Source: Gemmatimonadales bacterium (GTDB taxonomy: Bacteria; Gemmatimonadota; Gemmatimonadetes; Gemmatimonadales; GWC2-71-9). Taken from it: 34,291 bases of DNA. A program made the translations under genes and the position numbers. Positions 17,985-25,501 of this stretch are shown one piece after another. Position 1 is the first letter of the stretch. Every line of letters begins with the position of its first letter. The notes beneath the pieces are model-generated. The model made no database searches. It was not told the origin of the DNA and saw only the letters and a program-made list of their open reading frames with translations. The stretch covers positions 1 through 34,291 of the forward strand of contig JAICVB010000004.1 in assembly GCA_025935545.1 (NCBI GenBank), read 5' to 3'.

Positions 17985-20180
17985 ATGAGAGCGGCCTTCC
18001 GCATCAGTGTCGCCCTGCTCTGCTGCGTGCCGCCCACCGGTGCGCTGGCGCAGGTCAGCCGGCCGCCCGCCGTCGTGAGACCGCGGGCGGGCATGGTCGT
18101 CACGGAATCGGTCCGCATTGAGCCTGGCCGGTGGATGCTCCCGGCGCCGACGGACACCGCCGCCATCACCGTCCGCGGCTCAAATATCACCCTGGACCTG
18201 AGCGGCGTCACCCTTCTCGGCACTGACCCCGGCGCCCCGCCCGACCAGGCCCGGGGAGTCGCCATCCTCATCGATGGCGGCGCCAACATCCGGGTGCGCG
18301 CAGGCCGGGTTCGCGGATACCGGGTCGGAATCCTTGCGCGCGGGACTCGCGGCCTCACGCTCGACGACAACGACCTGAGCTACAACTGGAAGCCCCGCCT
18401 CTTCAGCGAGCGGGAGCATGAGAGTCTGGTGGACTGGCTCTCCCATCACCACAACGAGAAGGACGAGTGGCTCCGCTTCGGCGCCGGCGCCTACCTGAGC
18501 GACGTGACGGGGGGCGAGATCCGCGGCAACCGGATCGAGCAGGGCATGGAAGGCCTCATGCTCGTGCGCTCCGACAGCGTCCTCATCTGGAACAACACCA
18601 TCGAGTTCAACTCGGGCGTCGGGATCGGGCTCTACCGCTCGTCGGCGAACACCATCGTCCACAATCACGCGAGCTACAACGTCCGCGGCTACAGCCACGG
18701 GTTCTACCGACGAGGCCAGGATTCCGCCGACCTGCTGCTCTACGAACAGAGCTCCCGCAACGTAGTCGCCTTCAATTCCATGACGCACGGCGGGGACGGA
18801 CTGTTTCTGTGGGCCGGGCAGTCCACCATGGACACGGGCGCCGGGGGAGCGAACGACAATCTGTTCTACGCGAACGATTTCAGCTTCGCCCCGACCAACG
18901 CCATGGAGGCGACGTTCAGCCGGAACCGGTTCATCGGCAACCGCGCGACCGGCTCGGACAACGGTCTCTGGGGAGGGTACAGCTTCGCTTCCGAGATCCG
19001 CGACAACACTTTCGGGGGCAACCGGACCGGGATCGCGATCGAGCACGGCCAGGACAACCTGATCGCCGGCAACCGCTTCGACGGCGACTCGGTGGCGATC
19101 AACCTCTGGGCCAATCCGATCGAGCCGTCGGACTGGGGCTATCCGAGGCATCGCGACACGCGGAGCCGCGACTACCGCATCGTCGGCAACCGGTTCACGG
19201 GGAACCGCGTCGCCGTCCGCGTCGCCGGCAGCGCGAATGTCGGCATCCGCGGGAACACGGTGACCTCGGTGGACACGGTGCTCGCTCGGCGCGACAGCTC
19301 GGATGTGACCATGACGGCGGATCCCGCGCCACCCTCCGCGGCGGACAGCTCCCTTCCCTCCCCGCGACCCGGCGGGCTCCGTATCGCCGACGATCGGCTT
19401 GCCGCGCGGGACCGGTCGGCCATCCTCGTGGACGAATGGGGCCCGTATGACTGGCGCTTTCCGCGGCTGTGGCCGGTCGCCGCGGCAACCGACTCGGTGA
19501 ACCGCCTCAGAGTTCTGGGCCCGCCGGGACGCTGGCGGGTCGTGAGCCGACGAGGCGTCACATCGCTGTCAAAGACGCGCGGAGCCGTCGGCGACACGCT
19601 CGCAGTAGTGCCCGTCGGCGCGTCGTCCGCCGACTGGGAGGTAATCCTCGAGTACCGTGGCGCCGAAACCCTCTCTCAACGGGGCGTTCGGCGGCGCGCC
19701 GGCAGCCCGGTCCGCTTCGGCTATTCCCGGTTCGACCCGCTCCGCGACTGGCAGGTCGCCTTCTTCGCCTGGGCGGACAGCACGGATCCGCGGCACCGGC
19801 CGGAGCGCTTCGAGGCACTGCTGCGCACCTCCCCACTCGTCACCCGTCGCGAGCGTCGGCTCGACTACATGTGGTATCGCCCGACCATCCCGGCCCTTCC
19901 TGCCGAGCGGTTCGCCGCGGTTGCGACGACGACGGTGTCGCTCGCACCCGGCACGTACACCCTCCGGACCATCAGCGATGACGCGGTGCGGGTCCGCGTG
20001 GATGGCCGACTCGTGATCGACCACTGGGCGCCGCACGAGTCCGCCGTGGACCATGCGGCGATCACCGGCGGACGGCACGAGATCCGGGTCGAATACGTCC
20101 AGGTCGATGGCTGGGTCGAGCTGCGGGCGGAAATCGTGCGCGGAAGCGACGTCTCGGAGGGCTCACCCGGCCCGCACTGA
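17985..20180 (+). CDS. Secreted right-handed parallel beta-helix protein with C-terminal PA14-like domain
   Basis: Signal peptide MRAAFRISVALLCCVPPTGALAQ; repeated short strands with N ladders (GGEIRGNRIEQGMEGLMLVRSDSVLIWNNTIEFNSGVGIGLYRSSANTIVHNHASYN...); C-term 'LAPGTYTLRTISDDAVRVRVDGRLVIDHWAPHES' is PA14-like. Confidence 0.82.
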   Translation: MRAAFRISVALLCCVPPTGALAQVSRPPAVVRPRAGMVVTESVRIEPGRWMLPAPTDTAAITVRGSNITLDLSGVTLLGTDPGAPPDQARGVAILIDGGANIRVRAGRVRGYRVGILARGTRGLTLDDNDLSYNWKPRLFSEREHESLVDWLSHHHNEKDEWLRFGAGAYLSDVTGGEIRGNRIEQGMEGLMLVRSDSVLIWNNTIEFNSGVGIGLYRSSANTIVHNHASYNVRGYSHGFYRRGQDSADLLLYEQSSRNVVAFNSMTHGGDGLFLWAGQSTMDTGAGGANDNLFYANDFSFAPTNAMEATFSRNRFIGNRATGSDNGLWGGYSFASEIRDNTFGGNRTGIAIEHGQDNLIAGNRFDGDSVAINLWANPIEPSDWGYPRHRDTRSRDYRIVGNRFTGNRVAVRVAGSANVGIRGNTVTSVDTVLARRDSSDVTMTADPAPPSAADSSLPSPRPGGLRIADDRLAARDRSAILVDEWGPYDWRFPRLWPVAAATDSVNRLRVLGPPGRWRVVSRRGVTSLSKTRGAVGDTLAVVPVGASSADWEVILEYRGAETLSQRGVRRRAGSPVRFGYSRFDPLRDWQVAFFAWADSTDPRHRPERFEALLRTSPLVTRRERRLDYMWYRPTIPALPAERFAAVATTTVSLAPGTYTLRTISDDAVRVRVDGRLVIDHWAPHESAVDHAAITGGRHEIRVEYVQVDGWVELRAEIVRGSDVSEGSPGPH

Positions 20181-20224
20181 GCCTTGCGCCACCTGCCTCC
20201 CCGGGCGATTTTCCGCGCACTCCG

Positions 20225-20314
<90 letters not shown>

Positions 20315-20322
20315 CTCTTCCG

Positions 20323-20348
20323 AGGGTCTACCGGCACCGGTAGACCCT
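20323..20348 (+). terminator. Strong perfect hairpin between tRNA-Ser(GCU) and gltX
   Basis: AGGGTCTACCGG-CA-CCGGTAGACCCT: 12-bp perfect inverted repeat with a 2-nt centre (about 11 bp with a 4-nt loop) followed by TTCGTGCTTG. Only a weak T-tract, so the termination role is inferred. Confidence 0.6.
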
Positions 20349-20373
20349 TCGTGCTTGGAATCCCCGACGACCT

Positions 20374-21801
20374 GTGCCCATGACCGCTCCGCGCGTCCGC
20401 TTCGCTCCGTCGCCCACCGGCTACCTGCATGTGGGGGGCGCACGGACGGCCCTCTTCAACTGGTTCCTCGCCCGGAAGACGGGGGGAACGTTCGTGCTCC
20501 GGATCGAGGATACCGACCGCGAGCGCAGCACGGACGCGCACACCCGTGTGATCCTCGAAGGGCTCACCTGGCTCGGGGTGACCTGGGACGAGGGTCCCTT
20601 TTTCCAGGGCGCCTTCGGTGATCGCCACCGGGCGGACGCCGAGCGTCTCCTGGCGGCCGGCGCGGCCTACCGATGCTTCTGCACCCGGGAGGAGCTGGAC
20701 GCCCAGCGTGCCGCGGCGGAGCGCGCGGGCGGCGGATTCCGCTACGACGGCCGCTGCCGGCACCTCGCACAAGCCGACATCCAATCGCGGCTCGGCGCCA
20801 ACGTGCCGTTCACCATCCGGCTCGTCGTGCCCGATACCGAGCTCGCGTGGGACGACGCCGTCCACGGCCGCATCAGCTTCCAGGGCCGGGACCTCGACGA
20901 CTTCGTGATCCTCCGGAGCGATGGCACGGCGATCTACAACCTGGCCGTCGTATCCGACGACATCGCGATGCGCATCACGCACGTGATCCGAGGCGACGAT
21001 CATGTGTCCAACACCCCGAAGCAGATCGCGATCTACCGCGCCCTCGGCGCCGCGGAGCCGGTCTTCGCCCACGTCCCCATGATCCTCGGTACCGACGGGA
21101 AGAAGCTGAGCAAGCGTCACGGCGCGACCGCGGTCGGCGACTACCAGGACCTCGGCATCCTGCCCGCGGCCATGCGGAACTTCCTCGCCCTGCTCGGATG
21201 GTCGCCCGGGGGCGACCGCGAGATCATGCCGGAGGCGGAGCTGATCGCGGCGTTTTCCCTGGAAGGGATCCAGAGCAAGCCGGCCGTGTTCGACACCGTC
21301 AAGCTGGAGTGGATGAACGGGCAGTACCTCTCCGCCGCGGACGCCGCCGACCTCGTCCCGGCCGTGGAGCGGCAGCTCGCCGTGCTTGGCGTCTCGCCGG
21401 AGGGGCGCGACCTCAGGCCCCTGATCGACGCGGTGAAGCTCCGCTCCCGCACTCTCCTGCAGCTGGCCGAGCAGGTCGCGGTCCGGCTGGCGGGACCGCG
21501 CGGTGAGCCGGATGAGCGCGCCGCCGCGCTCCGGCGGAAGCTCGGGCCCGACTTTGCCCGGAACCTGGTGATCGTGGCCGACGCGCTCCGCGCCGTCCCC
21601 GCCGAGCAGTGGACCGCCGACATTCTGCTGGAGCGCGTGAGGACCGCGGCCGAGGCCGCGGGCCTCAAGCTGGGGGACGCGATGCAGCCCGTGCGTGTCG
21701 CGCTCACCGGCTCGACGGTGTCCGAGCCCGTCAACGAGCTGCTCGCCACGGTGGGCCCGGAGGCGAGCCTCCGCCGCATCGAGGCCGCGGCCGGCACCTG
21801 A
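20374..21801 (+). CDS. gltX: Glutamyl-tRNA synthetase (start may be ATG at 20380)
   Basis: MTAPRVRFAPSPTGYLHVGGARTALFNWFLARKTGGTFVLRIEDTDRERS; KKLSKRHGATAVGDYQDLGILPAAMRNFLALLGWSPG. Confidence 0.96.
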   Translation: MPMTAPRVRFAPSPTGYLHVGGARTALFNWFLARKTGGTFVLRIEDTDRERSTDAHTRVILEGLTWLGVTWDEGPFFQGAFGDRHRADAERLLAAGAAYRCFCTREELDAQRAAAERAGGGFRYDGRCRHLAQADIQSRLGANVPFTIRLVVPDTELAWDDAVHGRISFQGRDLDDFVILRSDGTAIYNLAVVSDDIAMRITHVIRGDDHVSNTPKQIAIYRALGAAEPVFAHVPMILGTDGKKLSKRHGATAVGDYQDLGILPAAMRNFLALLGWSPGGDREIMPEAELIAAFSLEGIQSKPAVFDTVKLEWMNGQYLSAADAADLVPAVERQLAVLGVSPEGRDLRPLIDAVKLRSRTLLQLAEQVAVRLAGPRGEPDERAAALRRKLGPDFARNLVIVADALRAVPAEQWTADILLERVRTAAEAAGLKLGDAMQPVRVALTGSTVSEPVNELLATVGPEASLRRIEAAAGT

Positions 21802-21821
21802 GCAGGGGGTTATCCTTGGAC

Positions 21822-22412
21822 ATGGACAACGCGAATCCCGCCGGCGAGCCCGCGGGCCAGGGCGAAGCGCCGACGCCGGTCGCGCTCGCGGTGACCGATG
21901 CGCCGGTAGAGCTCAAGGTCGGGCTGGTGGAGGACGAGCGCACGCCGGAAGGGATGGTGTGCATGGGAACCTATCGCGGCGAGCGGCTGGTGGCCCGCTG
22001 CGTGATGCCGCCGGAGGCCTGGCAGCAGGTGCAGGAGTTCGGGCTCTTTGACGAGCCCGTAAAGGTCGTCCTGGTGGCGCGCGAGGCGTCGCCCGGGCTC
22101 CAGTGCCAGCTGTTCGCGATGGTGCGGGTGCCCGACCTCGATGATGACGATGATGGCGAAGGCGAGGAGCCCTGGGCGGCGAGCGTACCCGGCGCGGGAT
22201 ACGAGGCGGCGGTTGCGGATGGGGAGGAGGAGGAGGCCGCCGATGGTGAGGAGGTCACGCCGATCCCGCTCGGCAACATCGTGCGGTTCGATCGCGACCG
22301 GGTCTATCGCGACAGCCTCCCGCACGAGGCCGCCGACATACTCATGAAGGTGATCGAGGGAAAGACGTCGGAGGTGGTGGACCGCGCGCTCGCCGACCTG
22401 CTCGGGCTCTAG
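21822..22412 (+). CDS. Hypothetical protein with acidic low-complexity linker
   Basis: ATG 21822 MDNANPAGEPAGQGEAPTPVALAVTDAPVELKVGLVEDERTPEG...; DLDDDDDGEGEEP and DGEEEEAADGEEV tracts. Confidence 0.6.
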   Translation: MDNANPAGEPAGQGEAPTPVALAVTDAPVELKVGLVEDERTPEGMVCMGTYRGERLVARCVMPPEAWQQVQEFGLFDEPVKVVLVAREASPGLQCQLFAMVRVPDLDDDDDGEGEEPWAASVPGAGYEAAVADGEEEEAADGEEVTPIPLGNIVRFDRDRVYRDSLPHEAADILMKVIEGKTSEVVDRALADLLGL

Positions 22413-22847
22413 CTAGACCAGCATCTCCAGGCGGAACCGCCAGATTCGCCGCAGCAGATCATCCAGGATGCCGTGCACGACGAAGGCATCCACCGCCGCG
22501 GCGGTCGAGGCCGCATCGGCGCCCCAGAGGCTCACGCGCTTCACGTCCCCCTCCAGGTCGGCCTGCACGAACACGCGCTCTTCCTCGCTGTAGACGGTGG
22601 AGAGATCGGCGATGTACGCCTGGGTGACGGCATTGGCTCCGGGACCGCCGATCGCGATGGTCGGGTTCTGCTGCAGGACCCCGTTGTCGAGGTACCAGTC
22701 GTCCACCACCGTCACGCCGCGCCGGTAGGCGTGACCTTCCCCGCGCCGGTCGATCTCCCGCTTGAGCCAGCCCGCGAGCTCCCGGTCCCGTTCCGCCGAC
22801 GCGCCCGTGACCAGCACGATGGTCTCGTCGGTATCCACCAGCTTCAC
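22413..22847 (-). CDS. Hypothetical protein, uncharacterised
   Basis: GTG start 22847 overlapping upstream stop (GTGA); VKLVDTDETIVLVTGASAERDRELAGWLKREIDRRGEGHAYRRGVTVVDDWYLDNGVLQQNPTIAIGGPGANAVTQ. Confidence 0.65.
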   Translation of the reverse strand: MKLVDTDETIVLVTGASAERDRELAGWLKREIDRRGEGHAYRRGVTVVDDWYLDNGVLQQNPTIAIGGPGANAVTQAYIADLSTVYSEEERVFVQADLEGDVKRVSLWGADAASTAAAVDAFVVHGILDDLLRRIWRFRLEMLV

Positions 22848-23698
22848 GGCGTTTCCTCCTCCGTCGGCGCGGCGCGCCGGTTCCGGTCGAATTCCCGCTC
22901 CCGCTCCTTGCGCTCGCGGATCTCGCGAATCTCGCGCTTGAAGTCCTCGACGTTGGCCGAGCGCTGGGCGGCGATGCGGAGATCGTCATAGAGCCAGCCC
23001 GTCCGGTCGAACGCCTTCGAGTCGTTGCCGCCCGGCAGGTGCAGCAGTCCCAGCACGGCGGCCGGAATCTTGAGGCCGGCCACGTAGATGTTGCGGCTGT
23101 CGAGCCCGAACTTCCTGCCGGCCACGGTGGTGGTCCAGCTCGGGAGCGTGGCCGCACGGGATGCCGGGTCGGCGGCGATGCTGTCGAGGAACGCCTGGAT
23201 CGTGGCCGTCACCGCACTGTCCACCAGCTCCACGTGCGAACGGTTGAGGCGCTGGGCCAGCTCCTTCGGTGGCAGCGGCAGCGGCTCGACCCAGAGCTTG
23301 CCGCGCGCCAGGCCGGGCGCAATCCGCTGGACCTGCGGCGCCGACCCCGAGTCGGCCGCCGGCGCCGGCGGCCGGGCGATGGCGGGCGCCCGGGTCGGCG
23401 CGGGCATCGCGGGGCGAGCGGCGGAGGACGGTGCGGCGGAGAGCGGCTGCACCCCTGGCGTCTGCCTGAGCCCCGGTCGATGCGTGGCCGGACGCCGGGG
23501 CAGCACCCGGTCAGGCGCTCCGGCAGCCGGCAACGGCGCCAGCACGACCGGGTCCGACGCCGGCACCAGGAGCCGCGGCGCCCAGCCGCTCACCGCGATG
23601 ATGCCCAGCATGGCGACATGGAGGAGGAGGCTCGCGACCAGCGCGAGCCGCGACCTGCGGGAAGGTGGGGGAAGCTGCAGCTCAAGGCGTCGCGGCAA
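22844..23698 (-). CDS. Single-TM protein with TonB-like N-terminus and Pro/Ala-rich spacer, no recognised TonB C-terminus
   Basis: TTG start 23698; LALVASLLLHVAMLGIIAVSGW TM with SxxxH; long Pro/Ala/Arg spacer; distinct C-terminal domain ending in a charged coiled coil. Confidence 0.6.
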   Translation of the reverse strand: MPRRLELQLPPPSRRSRLALVASLLLHVAMLGIIAVSGWAPRLLVPASDPVVLAPLPAAGAPDRVLPRRPATHRPGLRQTPGVQPLSAAPSSAARPAMPAPTRAPAIARPPAPAADSGSAPQVQRIAPGLARGKLWVEPLPLPPKELAQRLNRSHVELVDSAVTATIQAFLDSIAADPASRAATLPSWTTTVAGRKFGLDSRNIYVAGLKIPAAVLGLLHLPGGNDSKAFDRTGWLYDDLRIAAQRSANVEDFKREIREIRERKEREREFDRNRRAAPTEEETP

Positions 23699-24878
23699 GC
23701 ACTCCTCGTTGCACCCGGTCGAGCATCCCGCCGATGCGGCCTACCGCTTCGGTGATGCGCTCGGGGCTGACGGTGAGGGCAATGCGGAAGAACCCCTCGC
23801 CCGCGGGGCCGAACCCGCTGCCGGCCATCACCAGCGCCCCGGTCTCCTCGAGCGTCCGCCGCGCGAACGGCCCCGATGGCACGCCCGCCGGCAGCGGCAC
23901 CCACAGGTACATCGCCGCCTTGGGCGCCTCGAGCGTGAACCCGGCGGCGCGGAGCGCGGCAACGCCGGCATCCCTCCGGCGCTCGAGCTCCGCGCGGATC
24001 GGCGCCACGATGGCCTCCGCGTGGTCGAGCGCCACCACCCCGGCCTTCTGGATGGCGAGGAACGGCCCCGTGTCCACATACGACTTGACGCGCGTCAGCG
24101 CTGAGACGAGCTCCGGCCGGCCCACCGCGAACCCGATCCGCCAGCCGGTCATGGAGAAGCTCTTGGAGAGCGAGAAGAACTCGATCGCCACCTCCCGCGC
24201 GCCATCCACCTCGAAGATGCTGGGGGCGCGGTAGCCGTCGAAGGTGAGATCGCAGTATGCGTTGTCGTACGCCAGCAGGATCCCGTGCCGCCGGCACGCC
24301 GCGACCGTTCGCTCCAGGTACTCGCGGGTCGCGACGGCCGCCGTGGGATTGTTCGGGTAGTTCACGAAGACGATGCGCGCGCGGCGGAGCACGTCCGGCG
24401 GGAGGGTGTCGAGCTCGAGCAGGAAGTCGTGCTCCGGGCGCAGCGGCACGATGTGCGGCACGGCGCCGGCCAGCAACGCGCCGCCGAGGTACGCCTGGTA
24501 CCCCGGCTCGGGCACGATGGCCACGTCGCCCGGATTGATGACGGCGAGCGGCAGGTGGCTCAACCCCTCCTTCGAACCGATGAGCGGCAGCGTCTCCGTC
24601 ACCGGATCGAAGTGGAACCCGAACCGCCGCTCGACCCAGCGGGATGCCGCCTGGCGGAACTCGAGGAGCCCTTGCTGGAACCCGTACTTGCTGAGCGCCG
24701 GGTTGCCGAGGGCGCTCCGCATGGCCTCGACGACGATCGCGGGGGGCGGGGTGTCGTTGTCGCCCGCGCCCAGGTCGATCACGTCCATCCCCGACTCGAT
24801 GAGCCGCCGCTTGATCGTCGGGATTTCCGCCAGCGGATATCCGGGCAGGGCCTGCAGGCGATCGCTGAAGGTGATCAT
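23682..24878 (-). CDS. Class I/II PLP aminotransferase (LL-DAP aminotransferase-like)
   Basis: MITFSDRLQALPGYPLAEIPTIKRRLIESGMDVIDLGAGDNDTPPP; FVNYPNNPTAAVA; SLSKSFSMTGWRIGFAVG (PLP lysine). Confidence 0.88.
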   Translation of the reverse strand: MITFSDRLQALPGYPLAEIPTIKRRLIESGMDVIDLGAGDNDTPPPAIVVEAMRSALGNPALSKYGFQQGLLEFRQAASRWVERRFGFHFDPVTETLPLIGSKEGLSHLPLAVINPGDVAIVPEPGYQAYLGGALLAGAVPHIVPLRPEHDFLLELDTLPPDVLRRARIVFVNYPNNPTAAVATREYLERTVAACRRHGILLAYDNAYCDLTFDGYRAPSIFEVDGAREVAIEFFSLSKSFSMTGWRIGFAVGRPELVSALTRVKSYVDTGPFLAIQKAGVVALDHAEAIVAPIRAELERRRDAGVAALRAAGFTLEAPKAAMYLWVPLPAGVPSGPFARRTLEETGALVMAGSGFGPAGEGFFRIALTVSPERITEAVGRIGGMLDRVQRGVLAATP

Positions 24879-25501
24879 GACGCCGGCGCACTCCGAACGG
24901 GGTTGGACAGCGTGCCAACGCCGGGGATCTCCACCTCCACGACGTCGCCGGGGGCGAGGCGGCCGACGCCCGCCGGGGTCCCGGTGAGGATGAGATCGCC
25001 TGGTTCCAGCGTCATCACGCCGCTGATGTAGGCGACGAGATCGGGAATCGGGAAGTGCATGTCGGTGGCCGGTGCTCGCTGGCGCTCCGCGCCGTTCACC
25101 CGCGTCACCACGCTGAGCGCGCGCCAGTCGAGCCCCTCCGCCACCCGCTCGCCGACGGGGCAGAAGGTGTCGAAGCCCTTGGCCCGGCCCCATTGCCCAT
25201 CGGGCTTCTGGAGGTCGCGCGCCGTCACGTCGTTGGCACACACGTAGCCGCGGATTCCCCGCTCGGCGGCGGCGGCATCCACCCGCCGGAGCCGCCGCCC
25301 GATCACCACGCCGATCTCTCCTTCGTACTCCACCTGGGCGGACGCCGGGGGAAGCTCGATGGCGTCGCCGCTCCCGATCAGCGCGCTGGGCGGCTTGAAG
25401 AACAGCATCGGCCGCTCGGGCACCTCGTTGCCCAGCTCCTTCGCGTGCGCGACATAGTTCCGCCCGACGCAGACGATCTTGGAGGGGGTGACCGGGATCA
25501 T
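24875..25501 (-). CDS. Fumarylacetoacetate hydrolase family protein
   Basis: MIPVTPSKIVCVGRNYVAHAKELGNEVPERPMLFFKPPSALIGSGDAIELPP...EGEIGVVIGRR...VCANDVTARDLQ...GDLILTGTPAGVG. Confidence 0.93.
   Translation of the reverse strand: MIPVTPSKIVCVGRNYVAHAKELGNEVPERPMLFFKPPSALIGSGDAIELPPASAQVEYEGEIGVVIGRRLRRVDAAAAERGIRGYVCANDVTARDLQKPDGQWGRAKGFDTFCPVGERVAEGLDWRALSVVTRVNGAERQRAPATDMHFPIPDLVAYISGVMTLEPGDLILTGTPAGVGRLAPGDVVEVEIPGVGTLSNPVRSAPAS

Noticed and set aside
17981-17990. Palindrome TCTCATGAGA spanning the start codon of the beta-helix gene
   Set aside because: Only 10 bp and explained partly by the ATG itself; no independent support for regulation.
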